Shown piece by piece: positions 41,825-50,830 of a stretch of 64,000 nt of DNA; positions within the stretch are counted from its first letter, which is position 1, and each line of letters begins with the position of its first letter. The DNA comes from Candidatus Methanosuratincola sp. Lineage in GTDB: Archaea > Thermoproteota > Methanomethylicia > Methanomethylicales > Methanomethylicaceae. Location of the stretch: assembly GCA_014361455.1 (NCBI GenBank), contig JACIVP010000003.1, positions 62,001-126,000 of the forward strand, in the 5' to 3' direction. Both the position numbers and the translations under genes were made by a program. The notes under the pieces were generated by a model, which worked only from the letters and a program-made list of their open reading frames with translations, did no database searches and had not been told where the DNA came from.

Positions 41825-43276
41825 TTGGTCGAGGTATTGAAGAATTACATAAACGGAGAATGGGTTGAATCTAGCAGTGCTGAAACATTAGATGTCGTGA
41901 ATCCAGCCACCCTAGAAGTCCTTGCAAAGGTGCCAAAGTCAACGAACGACGAGGTCCATGAAGCCATCAAAGCAGCAAAGGAAGCTTTTTGGGATTGGAG
42001 ATGTACCCCGCCATCAATTAGAGTGAGGTACCTCTTTGAGTTCAGGAGCCTTCTTGACCAGAATTTTGAAAAGATCTCTGAAATTATTGTGAAAGAACAT
42101 GGAAAGATCCTTGATGAGGCAAGGGGAGATCTAAAGAGAGGCATAGAGACGGTGGAGCTGGCCTGCGGAATCCCGATGATGATGGTAGGAGACATTGAGG
42201 AGGATGTCGCAAAAGGAATCGACGAGGCCTACTTAAGGCAGCCTCTCGGGGTCTGTGCTGGGCTTACGCCCTACAACTTCCCGGCAATGATCCCGCTGTG
42301 GTTCTTTCCGCTCGCTGTTGCCTGCGGAAATACATTCATACTAAAGCCCTCAAGCCAAGTCCCAATCACTGCCAATATGATCATTGAGCTCGCTGAAGAG
42401 GCAGGGTTCCCGCCTGGCGTGATTAACCTCGTAAACGGGAGCAGGAACGTCTCTGACGTACTGCTTTCAAGCTACGATGTTAAGGCAGTCTCATTTGTTG
42501 GCTCTACCCCGGTGGCAAGGCACATCTACAAGAAGGCTGCTGAGACTGGAATGAGGGCACAGTGCCAAGGCCAGGCTAAGAACTTTATTGTAATAATGCC
42601 CGATGCAGATATGAAGAACGTGATCCCGTCATGCATAACTTCGGCGTGTGGCTGCACAGGGCAGAGGTGCCTCGCAGGTGAGAACTTTATACCTGTGGGG
42701 GAGGCATATGAACCATTCAAGAGAGCGCTCGTAGAGGCAGCGTCAAAGGTGAAGATAGGATACGGGCTCGATCCGGAGGCCCAGATGGGTCCGCTTGCGT
42801 CCAAGAGCCAACTGGACAAAGTAATTGAATACATTGAGAAGGGCGTCGAAGAGGGCGCTAAGCTCCTGCTTGACGGAAGGAAGTTCAAGTGCGACGACTA
42901 TCCCAATGGGTATTTTGTTGGGCCGACAGTCTTCGATGAAGTGACTCCGGACATGACCATATTCAAAGAGGAGATCTTCGGTCCGGTGATGTGCCTAAGG
43001 AAGGCAGAGTCCCTCGACGAAGCGATTGAACTCACAAATTCCTCGATCTACGGGAATGCTTCTGCAATATTCACCAGCAACGGGAAACATGCCAGGGAAT
43101 TCTGCTACAGGGTCAATGCAGGAAACGTAGGAGTGAACATAGGTGTCCCGGCGCCAATAGCGTTCTTCCCGTTCAGCGGATGGAAGGAGTCTTTCTTCGG
43201 AGACCTCCACGCCCAGGCGATGGACGCGGTCGAGTTCTATACACAGAAGAAGGTCACAATAACCAGGTGGTTCTGA
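41825..43276 (+). CDS. Aldehyde dehydrogenase, methylmalonate-semialdehyde dehydrogenase type
   Basis: The protein has 483 residues of the NAD-dependent ALDH superfamily. It closely follows MmsA in pattern: GVCAGLTPYNFPAMIPLWFF, then FVGSTPVARHIY, the catalytic Cys in GCTGQRCLAG and EEIFGPVM. MmsA oxidises methylmalonate or malonate semialdehyde to acyl-CoA without a separate acid step. Substrate specificity cannot be told from sequence. The start is TTG at 41825 with GGAGG upstream. It is followed by a ferritin-like gene after 1 bp, so they are co-transcribed. Confidence 0.85.
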   Translation: MVEVLKNYINGEWVESSSAETLDVVNPATLEVLAKVPKSTNDEVHEAIKAAKEAFWDWRCTPPSIRVRYLFEFRSLLDQNFEKISEIIVKEHGKILDEARGDLKRGIETVELACGIPMMMVGDIEEDVAKGIDEAYLRQPLGVCAGLTPYNFPAMIPLWFFPLAVACGNTFILKPSSQVPITANMIIELAEEAGFPPGVINLVNGSRNVSDVLLSSYDVKAVSFVGSTPVARHIYKKAAETGMRAQCQGQAKNFIVIMPDADMKNVIPSCITSACGCTGQRCLAGENFIPVGEAYEPFKRALVEAASKVKIGYGLDPEAQMGPLASKSQLDKVIEYIEKGVEEGAKLLLDGRKFKCDDYPNGYFVGPTVFDEVTPDMTIFKEEIFGPVMCLRKAESLDEAIELTNSSIYGNASAIFTSNGKHAREFCYRVNAGNVGVNIGVPAPIAFFPFSGWKESFFGDLHAQAMDAVEFYTQKKVTITRWF

Positions 43277-43277
43277 G

Positions 43278-43697
43278 GTGCAGCTAGGGACATTCGGTGC
43301 AATTTTAAAATTCGCATCCGAGTTAGAGGAGGCCGCCACTAATTTCTATGATGAGGCGGCGAAAAAAGCCTCACCTGATCTTCAGAAGGTATTCGGCGAC
43401 TTCGCTACTGCCTCAAAGAAGAACAAGCAGATGATTGAACGAACCAGGCGCATGGAAATACAAGAGATGGTCCTTGAGGCAATAACTGGCATTGATGGCA
43501 ACAATTACAAGATGGACCAAAGCATCTCCTCAGAAGAAAGAGAAAACATAAAGAAGGCCATTGAGATCGAGAGCAAGACCAAGAAATTCTATGAAGATAG
43601 TATGGAAAAGCTGGGATTTTTGCCCAACGTCAAGAAGACATTTGCAAAGCTTGCTGCCGAAAAGCAAGAGAGGCTGAAGAGGCTGCAGAGCAGCTAG
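43278..43697 (+). CDS. Rubrerythrin/ferritin-like four-helix protein without clear diiron ligands
   Basis: The protein has 139 residues, predicted all-helical. Helix 1 (FASELEEAATNFYDEAAKKA) and helix 3 (KKAIEIESKTKKFYEDSMEK) resemble the ferritin-like repeat of rubrerythrin, but the ExxH motifs for the diiron site are absent. It may therefore be a structural relative. It starts at GTG 43278, 1 bp after the aldehyde dehydrogenase stop, suggesting linked function. A poly-T stretch follows at about 43701. Confidence 0.6.
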   Translation: MQLGTFGAILKFASELEEAATNFYDEAAKKASPDLQKVFGDFATASKKNKQMIERTRRMEIQEMVLEAITGIDGNNYKMDQSISSEERENIKKAIEIESKTKKFYEDSMEKLGFLPNVKKTFAKLAAEKQERLKRLQSS

Positions 43698-43756
43698 TTC
43701 CCTTTTTTATTTCCCAACCTAACTTCCAAAGTAGAATGGATTGCAGAGGTTGATGG

Positions 43757-43831
43757 TGGGGCTGCCCGGATTTGAACCGGGGTCACCAGGGCCCAAGCCT
43801 GACAGTCTAGACCAAGCTAGCCTACAGCCCC
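43757..43831 (-). tRNA. tRNA-Pro (anticodon UGG)
   Basis: Acceptor arms GGGGCTG/CAGCCCC pair fully and the discriminator is A. Anticodon stem TCAGG/CCTGG encloses loop CTTGGGC, giving UGG. T-loop TTCAAAT. There is no intron. Length 75 nt without CCA. Confidence 0.95.
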
Positions 43832-43949
43832 GCGTGAAAGATGAAATCATCCAGCCGTTTATTATAAGTATCGCTCGGCGTCACCGCTCAGCGTTGTTAG
43901 AACTAAAAATCCTAATTGCTCATGAAAGGGGCCTGAAAACATGCTATAG

Positions 43950-44513
43950 GATAGGTTAAGGTGCTGTGGGGACAAGGACCCGCTCGAACATGAGCACCAA
44001 GACAAGGAGCTGAGCACCCCGTCTCATGACGGCGGCTTCCTCTTCGAACACATCGTGCTTGAGGTGTTCCAAGCATGGCTGAGCTGGGGAACAGTACTGA
44101 AGAAGAGGGGGCATTAAGAAAGGCGTTCAAGATTCATCCCCGAGAGTCGCCAAGTACAACAAGAAGGACCTCGAGTGCATCATAGGGGCTTCTGGAATGA
44201 TCAGGAACAGAAGGAAGATAGAATCAGCCGTAAACAACGCGAAGCGGTTCATCGAGGCGAAGAAGGAGTTTGGTTCGTTTGAGAGGTATGGTGGGGGGCG
44301 TCGGCGGGAAGGCGATACAGCACAAGCTGGAGGGGCCCTTGGAGATGCAGACGGAATCCAAGGAGTCTAGGGCGATGAGCGCAGACATGAAGGGACGCGG
44401 ATTCACTTTTGTCGGGCCGACGATCTGCTATGCGTACATACAGGCAGTCGGCATGGTCAACGACCACCTGGTACGGTGCTTCAGGCATGCCGAACTCAAG
44501 GATACCAAGTAAG
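43950..44513 (+). pseudogene. tag: Decayed DNA-3-methyladenine glycosylase I
   Basis: Three frame-shifted pieces line up in order with Tag. The first, CCGDKDPLEHEHQDKEL with FLFEHIVLEVFQAWLSWGTV and KKRGALRKAF, is the N-terminal half (usual EWGVP...LSWlTiLkKR). The second is AKYNKKDLECIIGASGMIRN then RRKIESAVNNAKRF, usually followed by ...YlW. The third, GRGFTFVGPTICYAYIQAVG then MVNDHLVRCFRH, is the C-terminal part. At least two frame changes separate them and the conserved WG of the N-terminal motif is lost. The intact enzyme removes 3-methyladenine from DNA. Confidence 0.8.
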
Positions 44514-44638
44514 TGACGCCCAGTGTCGTGGGGGCGGTCTGGCATTACAACCGGTTCCTTGAATTAGCCAATCGCCCTAAATATTGAGGGCCAAGAGAGT
44601 CAGGATATTTTTTGTACCGTTAAGAACCGTATTTGGAC

Positions 44639-45030
44639 ATGAAAGACCTCGTGAAGAACGACATGATGGCGCAGAATTACGGTATGGAACTGGTCGAGTC
44701 CAAGCCGGGATCGTGCATGATTAAGATGGGAGTAAGGATGGACATGCTCAATGCCTACGGTGCCACCCACGGGTCGGTGATCTACGCGCCCGCTGATGTG
44801 GCATTCGCAGCCACGTGCAACTCTGGCAGAAGTCTCTCGCGTTGGCAATGAACGTCAACTGCCTGAGACGGGCGCATGAGGGCGAGGCCCTGACCGCGGA
44901 AGAGTACGAGGAGAGCTCAGGGAAGGCTACTGCTGTGTGCAAGATCAAGGTCACGAACGGCGAGGGCAGGCTCTTACGCTTTTTCTACACCTTCGCCAGC
45001 CGAGGTTTGCGGGAGCGGGTAAAATTCTGA
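44639..45030 (+). pseudogene. Frameshifted PaaI-type acyl-CoA thioesterase
   Basis: Two adjacent frames give a hotdog-fold PaaI-like thioesterase. The first, from ATG 44639, reads VKNDMMAQNYGMELVESKPG and ATHGSVIYAPADVAFAATCN (usual HGG.ifalaDvAfa.aans). The second reads ALAMNVNCLRRAHEGEALTA and CKIKVTNGEGRLL. The frame change falls near 44825-44845. Unlike the tag remnant only one shift is certain, so a sequencing error is possible. The catalytic region HG(G)SV is slightly altered. Confidence 0.72.
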
Positions 45031-45483
45031 ACTGTAATGGAGCATTCGCATCCCCGTTAGAAATACCATTTTGATAAGGCGTCTGATGTAAAGATAGTGG
45101 AGAAGAGATCTTTCTAACTGTGATCATTTTGATGAAAAGGCATATGCCCGATAATGAAAAGATAGATCGCGTATGCTAGGGTTCAAGGAACTTGATACTC
45201 AGCATAGAAATAAAGGATTAGTTCGACTGGCTTTCAATAAAAGATGGTTTTATTCCGGTCGAAAGTAAGCACTAACGGCTAAATAGGCAAATCGGTAGCC
45301 CCATGCAAGGGTTAACTATGCCTTAAAAATCGCCATCGAATGACCGCCAGAAATCACATCCAGTTAAGTTGGAAAAAGACCGTATCTCTACAACCAGTAC
45401 AGCCAAGGGCGAGATGGTAACAACCGAATATATCAGCCGTTTGGGCAAGATCATTGAGAATTAGGCTTTAGGGTTATTGATAA
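45031..45483. other. No recognisable gene
   Basis: About 450 bases between the thioesterase remnant and tRNA-Ser. I see no long frame, no RNA pattern and no repeat. It may be further decayed coding DNA. Confidence 0.5.
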
Positions 45484-45507
45484 AACTTTTTCTCAAAAAA
45501 GTTTTAA
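45484..45507 (-). terminator. Hairpin with T-run downstream of tRNA-Ser
   Basis: AAAACTTTTT and its near-perfect inverse AAAAAGTTTT are separated by 3-4 bases. On the minus strand it follows the tRNA-Ser 3' end by 4 nt and contains a T6 run, so it could end transcription of SRP RNA plus tRNA-Ser. Confidence 0.5.
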
Positions 45508-45510
45508 TGG

Positions 45511-45596
45511 CGCCTGGGGTGGGATTTGAACCCACGAGTCTGTTGCCAGACAATGGCTTAGCAAGCCATCGCCTTACCAGGCTAGGCAACCCAGGC
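45511..45596 (-). tRNA. tRNA-Ser (anticodon GCU)
   Basis: Acceptor arms GCCTGGG/CCCAGGC pair and the discriminator is G. The anticodon stem ATGGC/GCCAT encloses loop TTGCTAA, giving GCU. A long variable arm (TGTCTGGCAACAGACT region) marks a serine tRNA. There is no intron. Length 86 nt. Confidence 0.95.
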
Positions 45597-45649
45597 TTTG
45601 AGACCAAGAAATGTCAGGGTCAGTTAAATATTTTATTTGTATTGTAAAT

Positions 45650-45969
45650 GGTGCGGCAGCCCCCCAGGAGTGGGCAGCCTGCACAGCAATGCCTTTGGAC
45701 GCCCAGCATCCATCCCGTTATCCTGTGAACGGCACTGTCTAGGCTTAGGGCCGCTCCCTTCCGGGCCTAACCCGTTTCACCTAGCAAGCGGAGTGCCCAT
45801 CCTTCCGGACGGACCTTGTCCGCGCCAATGCCCCCACAGGGCGAGACTTCCACGCTGCACGTCCATCAACATCGCTGCTGGTTTTGCCGCCTCCCAGAGT
45901 TACTGGCCCTACCTTTACGACCGTTTGTAGAGCAGAGGAGGCCGAGCCCTCCAGCCCTCCCTACCGCAC
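45650..45969 (-). ncRNA. 7S signal recognition particle RNA
   Basis: About 320 nt on the minus strand. The ends pair (GTGCGGTAG with CTGCCGCAC) to form helix 5, as in archaeal SRP RNA. The S domain shows the helix 8 signature with symmetric and asymmetric loops and tetraloop (GGTTAGGCCCGGAAGGGAGC). The Alu-domain start GGGAGGGCTGGAGG is near the 5' end. It binds SRP54 and SRP19 to target nascent membrane proteins. It lies 53 bp upstream of tRNA-Ser in the same orientation. Confidence 0.95.
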
Positions 45970-46046
45970 CACTTGATTCATCCACTTAGTGGTTTATCAG
46001 GATATCGCAGAGTAACCCCCACGCGGTGGTTTGTTTCGGAAAAGGT

Positions 46047-46991
46047 TCAAACGGACGTCTTCCTAATCCCAAGCAACGAGAACACTTCACATGTGCGGCA
46101 TATCTTCCTACTTGACGGCGAACCGCACAAAGTGCAGCTTTCCATTTTTGAGGCGACAATTTTTTCTTCTAGAAATTTTGAAAGTGCGTCAGACACATTT
46201 ACTATCGAATGTTTTGTGCCAGGGTGGTCAGCATCCAGGCGATTCAGAAGATCCCTTATCTCATCCCTCAGCGATGCCCGAACGTATGGGCATTCATTTT
46301 GGTAAAGATTGTAGCCCTTCGCATAAACATAAACAGCGATCTCTTTTTCTGGGATGTAACGCAACGGCTTGACCCTGGGAATAAAGCCGTCCCTCACCAC
46401 AAGAGGCCTTGCGCCTGCCCTGCCAATCCTCTCGATATCCCCACGAAACACGTTGATTAAGAAGGTTTGAGCTTCATCATCCAAGTTATGCCCAGTTGCC
46501 ACCTTCGTTGCACCTAATTTTAATGCCAAGTCATTCAGCAGGCGCCTTCTAAGTATTCCGCAGAAACTGCACCCCAGAAGCGGGATTCCCTTTGATCTTG
46601 CCATCCCGTATATCTCTTCGAGGCTGTACCCGTAGGCTTCTTTGAAAGTGAATATAAAATGCTCGAGCTCAAGCTTATTGGTTACATCTTTTGCGATTCT
46701 GATGCCCTCTTCCCTGTAGCCGCGGACGCCCTCGTCTATTGTAACCGCAAAAAGCTTTGCGCCATACCGCTTCTCGATCTTTGACAGGACATGCGCTAGA
46801 ACTACGCTGTCTTTCCCTCCTGACAAAGCGATCATGATCCGGTCATCCGGCGTGAAGAGCCGCTCTCTCTTTATCGTTTTGAAAACAGTTCGTTCTACGC
46901 TCCTCATGAAGCACTGCTTGCAAAGTGCTTCGCCGGACTGTCTTCTAAAGTAGAAACACGGCCTTCCGCAACGGCATTCCTGATTTGGCAT
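46047..46991 (-). CDS. tRNA 2-thiolation protein, TtuA/NcsA family
   Basis: The protein has 314 residues. The PP-loop SGGKDS (about residues 56-61) activates tRNA by adenylation. N-terminal (CRCGRPCFY, ALCKQC) and C-terminal (CTLCGSPSS, CRTC) zinc fingers and the Fe-S Cys of GCSFCG define the TtuA/NcsA/TtcA group. Members thiolate U54 or wobble U34 of tRNA using a sulfur carrier, possibly the MoaD-like protein at 29.3 kb. It follows the site-2 protease gene (17-bp gap). Which uridine is modified cannot be told. Confidence 0.88.
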   Translation of the reverse strand: MPNQECRCGRPCFYFRRQSGEALCKQCFMRSVERTVFKTIKRERLFTPDDRIMIALSGGKDSVVLAHVLSKIEKRYGAKLFAVTIDEGVRGYREEGIRIAKDVTNKLELEHFIFTFKEAYGYSLEEIYGMARSKGIPLLGCSFCGILRRRLLNDLALKLGATKVATGHNLDDEAQTFLINVFRGDIERIGRAGARPLVVRDGFIPRVKPLRYIPEKEIAVYVYAKGYNLYQNECPYVRASLRDEIRDLLNRLDADHPGTKHSIVNVSDALSKFLEEKIVASKMESCTLCGSPSSRKICRTCEVFSLLGIRKTSV

Positions 46992-47008
46992 CGTGGCTCA
47001 CCAATCAG

Positions 47009-48178
47009 CTAGCCAAATTTGAACGATGGGAACAGGACGAAACTCATTGAGATGTTGAGGACCAGGATCATAAGGCAGGCCCATCGCAGTGTATTCGACA
47101 ATTGGGCGGCTCTTTTTTCGCTTCTGAATAGCGTTCTGAGCAGTATTGCTAATAGCTTATCTCCGTCAAGCCCAGTCACTGGCATCATGTTGATTAGACC
47201 TATGTTTATCGACAGCAGGTAAAACCATGATAGTGAACCAAGAATATAGAAGGAACCCATGGATGGCACGAAAGAAAATCTTGGTTCATAGTAGGGAAAC
47301 GAGTTTATCCCTATGTAGGACGCATTCCTCGTGGTGGATTGGCCTAGCGTAAAGTTGAGCTCTATGCTCGTTCCGTCTCGGAGTATCAGGAAAGGGACAG
47401 TGGAGTTTGGAGGTATTTCTGAGAGCACCAACGTAAGAGAGTCTGCGTCTTTGACAGGGGAGCCGTTTATGTTCTTTATCACATCCCAAGTTCTGAGAAT
47501 GCCATCGGCAGGTGAGCCGGGCACGATCTCGGTGACCTGGAGGCCGCTGGGGTCAGTGCTGTACAAAGGTGCAAGAACCAAATTTGAGTTAATCAAAAGA
47601 ACCAAGGCAATAAGACCCATAAGGATGTTTGTAGTCGATCCGGCACTGAATACTCTGGCCTGAGCCGATCTCTTGGCTTTATTTAGGCTCTCCTCATCAG
47701 GCTCAACGAAAGCGCCAGGAATCACCGCAAGTAGGAGAAGGCCTGTGCTCTTAACCTGTATGTTTTCCGCCTTGGCAGCAACACCATGTGAAAACTCATG
47801 AAATATTATGATGATTGCCAAAGACAAGCCAAAGAAGAATAAGGTGTTGAAGTTGAGGGAGAGCGTAATGCCCGGTATCAATAGCGAGACCGGGCTTGCC
47901 GACTCGGTATTGAAGAAGAGGTAGAAAAGATTCCTGCACAGTATGTATGTGATGTAGACCATGCCTCCGATCGAGATGGCAACTCCCAAGGTCCAGAAGA
48001 CTTTCCAAAAAGGCCGGAGAGCCCTTCCGACCCGATCTATCAAGGAATTGAATCGGGTCGTCCTCCACATCATCAGAAACGGATGCACCTCGAAGCTTTT
48101 TGGAAGAAATTGCCTCCCTATGTAGACAATCGTCCAGAAGCAGAGCAGTACCGCCAAAAAAACAACCCAAGATTCCAC
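47009..48178 (-). CDS. Site-2 protease (M50 family) with PDZ domain
   Basis: The protein has about 389 residues from GTG at 48178, which has a G-rich site upstream; a longer frame would run into the divergent cutA gene. About six or seven membrane helices are present. The zinc motif FHEFSHG lies near residue 128, a PDZ domain follows (ITEIVPGSPADGILR-like segment) and the third motif NMMPVTGLDGDKLL is near the C-terminus. Such intramembrane metalloproteases cleave membrane-bound regulators. The membrane-anchored ArnR-like factors are conceivable but unproven substrates. Confidence 0.88.
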   Translation of the reverse strand: MESWVVFLAVLLCFWTIVYIGRQFLPKSFEVHPFLMMWRTTRFNSLIDRVGRALRPFWKVFWTLGVAISIGGMVYITYILCRNLFYLFFNTESASPVSLLIPGITLSLNFNTLFFFGLSLAIIIIFHEFSHGVAAKAENIQVKSTGLLLLAVIPGAFVEPDEESLNKAKRSAQARVFSAGSTTNILMGLIALVLLINSNLVLAPLYSTDPSGLQVTEIVPGSPADGILRTWDVIKNINGSPVKDADSLTLVLSEIPPNSTVPFLILRDGTSIELNFTLGQSTTRNASYIGINSFPYYEPRFSFVPSMGSFYILGSLSWFYLLSINIGLINMMPVTGLDGDKLLAILLRTLFRSEKRAAQLSNTLRWACLMILVLNISMSFVLFPSFKFG

Positions 48179-48235
48179 CAGATTCCCCCCAACAATATTA
48201 GAACGGTTCAACAACAGTTTATCCGGTGATAGTCG

Positions 48236-48547
48236 ATGAGTATTGTCTCTCTTATAACTGTCGGAGACAGGAAGGAGGCAGAAGAGATCGCTAGGCGTTT
48301 GGTTGAGGAAAAACTGGCTGCTTGTGTAAACATAATTTCTCCAGTCAGATCGATTTACAGGTGGAAAGACAGGGTAGAGGAGAGTGGTGAGTCCATGCTG
48401 ATAGCAAAGACCGAACAGAGGGTCTTCGAGAGAATGAAAAGAAGGGTTCTTGAGCTGCACAGTTACGAGGTGCCTGAAATAATTGCACTAGAGATTTCAG
48501 GAGGGCTCAAGAGTTATTTGGACTGGGTTAGTTCAAGTGTAGAATGA
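48236..48547 (+). CDS. cutA: CutA1-family divalent cation tolerance protein
   Basis: The protein has 103 residues with the CutA1 pattern: EKLAACVNIISPVRSIYRWK, then SMLIAKTEQ and LHSYEVPEIIAL. CutA1 forms a stable trimer; its role in metal tolerance is not firmly established. It starts at ATG 48236, 57 bp from the divergent protease gene. Its stop is followed directly by the nucleotidyltransferase gene. Confidence 0.93.
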   Translation: MSIVSLITVGDRKEAEEIARRLVEEKLAACVNIISPVRSIYRWKDRVEESGESMLIAKTEQRVFERMKRRVLELHSYEVPEIIALEISGGLKSYLDWVSSSVE

Positions 48548-48556
48548 GTGGCATTA

Positions 48557-49273
48557 ATGGCAAAGAAAGTTGCACCGCCTTATGAATCCAGAGAGGTTGT
48601 CTACGACAAGAGTCATTGGGAACTATTGGGTCGTTTAAGGGCAAAGGCGCTAGGCGTGATCAATGCTTTGAACAAGCATTGTATTGAAGGAAGAGCATAT
48701 GGGAGCATCGCGAGGGGCGACGTTAATGCCAAAAGCGACGTCGACATCATTGTTCCAGAAACTATCGACTCATTCATTATAGAGGGGGTGCTGGTAAAAA
48801 GCGGTTTTTCATTGGAGAGCAGGGAAGTGAGCCAAGCAACTCCGGTACATACAGTGAAAGCAACAATTTATATCGATCAGACGCTCAAGGTCACGTTCCC
48901 ATTATTGCCAATGAGAGGAAAGGAGAGGGAGTTCTATAAATTTGGAGGGGAAGTTGGTGCTTCAGAACTCGCAGCCGGAACGAGGGTTGCAGGTATCGAT
49001 AAGAGGCTCATGTTGATTGAACCCACCGAGCGCGGGCACGCAGAGCGATCGGTCCTCACATACGAGGTCGAGGCGGCCAAGATCGTGGGTGTGAGCCTTG
49101 AGGTGGTGCTTGAGAGGGTCAGGGTTCTGGCGAGGAGAGATCAAAAGGGCAGGACGGGAATTTTTTTCAAAAAAGTGCTAAGAGAGGGGGAGACCTTTGA
49201 GGGGGTGTTGATGGAACGCTTCTCAAAAGACCCGAGTCTAAGGAGGCTCCTCCAACAGCGTGGGAGAAAATGA
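48557..49273 (+). CDS. Archaeal nucleotidyltransferase-domain protein
   Basis: The protein has 238 residues from the ATG at 48557 (a GTG at 48548 touches the cutA stop). The Pol-beta-type nucleotidyltransferase motif GSIARGDVNAKSDVDIIV (about residues 50-67) has both acidic residues. The C-terminal half is a conserved archaeal extension with no known function. It may transfer nucleotides to protein or RNA, or be a minimal toxin-like enzyme without an antitoxin neighbour. It is probably co-transcribed with cutA. Confidence 0.8.
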   Translation: MAKKVAPPYESREVVYDKSHWELLGRLRAKALGVINALNKHCIEGRAYGSIARGDVNAKSDVDIIVPETIDSFIIEGVLVKSGFSLESREVSQATPVHTVKATIYIDQTLKVTFPLLPMRGKEREFYKFGGEVGASELAAGTRVAGIDKRLMLIEPTERGHAERSVLTYEVEAAKIVGVSLEVVLERVRVLARRDQKGRTGIFFKKVLREGETFEGVLMERFSKDPSLRRLLQQRGRK

Positions 49274-49414
49274 TTTCGGAAAAGGAAGGCAGTGACCCAC
49301 GAACAATCAGATAAAAAAGGCAGCACACGAATGCTGTTTTGCTGACCATCGGGAGTGCGCACGGTGCATTGCCCTCAGGGATTAAATAGTGGGGCAGTTT
49401 GTTGGGGGCAACAC

Positions 49415-49747
49415 GTGAGCGGCCAACGAACCACTCCAGTTTTAATCTTGGTGGTATTGATCTCTATTTCGGCTTGTATCACAGAAGTCAGGGGCGAAGA
49501 AGATTCTGAATTGATACAAGACAAATTTCATAGTGTAGTGGAGGAATGGTTGAATTTCTTCAAAGTCAACCTCGATTGGTTTTCCGACACATTACTCAGC
49601 TTTATGAAATATGTGGTAAAAACACTTTACTTCATAGTTGGGCTGGCTGGCTTTGTAATGTGGGCTTCAGGATTCTCACGCTACACCGGGAAGAAGCTGG
49701 TAATCGGTGCGATAGCAATGGCATTTGTCTCGGAAATACTTCTTTGA
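49415..49747 (+). CDS. Small secreted membrane protein, VirB2/TrbC-like topology
   Basis: The protein has 110 residues from GTG at 49415. A cleavable signal peptide (TPVLILVVLISISACITEVRG) is followed by an acidic helix (EEDSELIQDKFHSVVEE). Then come a hydrophobic segment (FMKYVVKTLYFIVGLAGFVM), a short basic turn (SRYTGKKL) and a second hydrophobic segment (VIGAIAMAFVSEIL) at the C-terminus. This order is that of VirB2/TrbC pilins and of the archaeal Ced system protein CedA1, although no clear sequence motif confirms it. A TATA-like GATTAAATAG lies about 30 nt upstream. Confidence 0.65.
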   Translation: MSGQRTTPVLILVVLISISACITEVRGEEDSELIQDKFHSVVEEWLNFFKVNLDWFSDTLLSFMKYVVKTLYFIVGLAGFVMWASGFSRYTGKKLVIGAIAMAFVSEILL

Positions 49748-49795
49748 AGTTCAAAAACCAGCAGTTTTAATATCATTAGCATTCACCTGATCAAT

Positions 49796-50830
49796 ATGGA
49801 TAGAGCTCTTCCTCAAGGGTGCAAGTTATGCCTAGACGGGAGCAAAATGGTGCTCTTCGTCACAGGCCTTTGCGACAAAAACTGTTATTATTGCCCGCTT
49901 AGCAAGTCCAGGAAAGGCAAAGATGTGGTCTATGCAGACGAGACCCCAGTAAAAAATGATCTTGATATCATCCTTGAGTGCAGGGCTATCGATGCGGAAG
50001 GTACAGGCATGACTGGAGGAGACCCGTTGATAAGGGCCAAGAGAACTCTGAAGTACATAAGACTGCTTAAAAGGGAGTTTGGAGACGGGCACCACATACA
50101 TCTCTATACCAACGGCATGCATGCAGGTAAAGACCTCTTGACTAAGCTAAAGGAGGCTGGGCTTGATGAGATCAGGTTTCATCCAGGAAGAGAATTTTGG
50201 GATAGGATAGCGGTTGCTAAAGCACTTGGAATGTGCGCAGGGGCTGAGGCGCCATCAATTCCAGGCGGGGAACGGGAGCTGAAGGAGTTCATAAGATACC
50301 TCGAGAATATTAAAGCGGATTTTCTGAATTTGAATCAATTGGAATTCTCGCCAGAGAACGCGCTTCAGTTGAAGCAGCGCGGTTTCGCATTAGAAAATGG
50401 AGAGATGTCAGCCGTCAAGGGCAGCGAGGAGGCTGCCCTGCATGTGATCAAATGGGCTGAATTGGAAGGGATCTCGCTACCAATAAACTACTGCCCCACA
50501 TATGTAAAGGACTCTATACAGACAAAGAGGAGGCTGCTCAGAAGGGCAAAGAACGTTCGCAGACCCTATGAAGAGGTTTTTGAAGACGGCCTTGTTGGAA
50601 AGGTGGTAGTACGAACTGATACGGGCAGCACCAGAATGCTGAGGAAAGAACTCCATCTGCATTTTGCAGTCCCATTATACGCTATCGGTATATCAGACGA
50701 CGGAGGGGCGTTGGAGCTGCACAGGAATTTCTTAGATCCCGCAAGGAAGCTTATGAGAGGCGCGATCTTTGAGTACGTCCAGTCATACCCAACATTTTCA
50801 AGGGATAAGTTCGCTGGATCCCCGTGTTAA
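49796..50830 (+). CDS. Radical SAM protein of unknown substrate
   Basis: The protein has 344 residues. The radical SAM cluster motif CDKNCYYC lies at residues 26-33, with a second Cys pair CKLC at 9-12 just before it. A GxGMTGGDPL segment follows, as in SAM-binding GGE-type motifs. The overall pattern is that of archaeal pyruvate-formate-lyase-activating-like proteins without assigned function. It starts at ATG 49796. It converges on pelA with a 4-base overlap. Confidence 0.82.
   Translation: MDRALPQGCKLCLDGSKMVLFVTGLCDKNCYYCPLSKSRKGKDVVYADETPVKNDLDIILECRAIDAEGTGMTGGDPLIRAKRTLKYIRLLKREFGDGHHIHLYTNGMHAGKDLLTKLKEAGLDEIRFHPGREFWDRIAVAKALGMCAGAEAPSIPGGERELKEFIRYLENIKADFLNLNQLEFSPENALQLKQRGFALENGEMSAVKGSEEAALHVIKWAELEGISLPINYCPTYVKDSIQTKRRLLRRAKNVRRPYEEVFEDGLVGKVVVRTDTGSTRMLRKELHLHFAVPLYAIGISDDGGALELHRNFLDPARKLMRGAIFEYVQSYPTFSRDKFAGSPC

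Noticed and set aside
45637-45930. Open frame of 97 codons on the plus strand
   Set aside because: It lies wholly inside the SRP RNA gene on the opposite strand.
48179-48460. N-terminal extension of the site-2 protease gene
   Set aside because: It would overlap the divergent cutA gene. The GTG at 48178 before the first membrane helix fits the family better.
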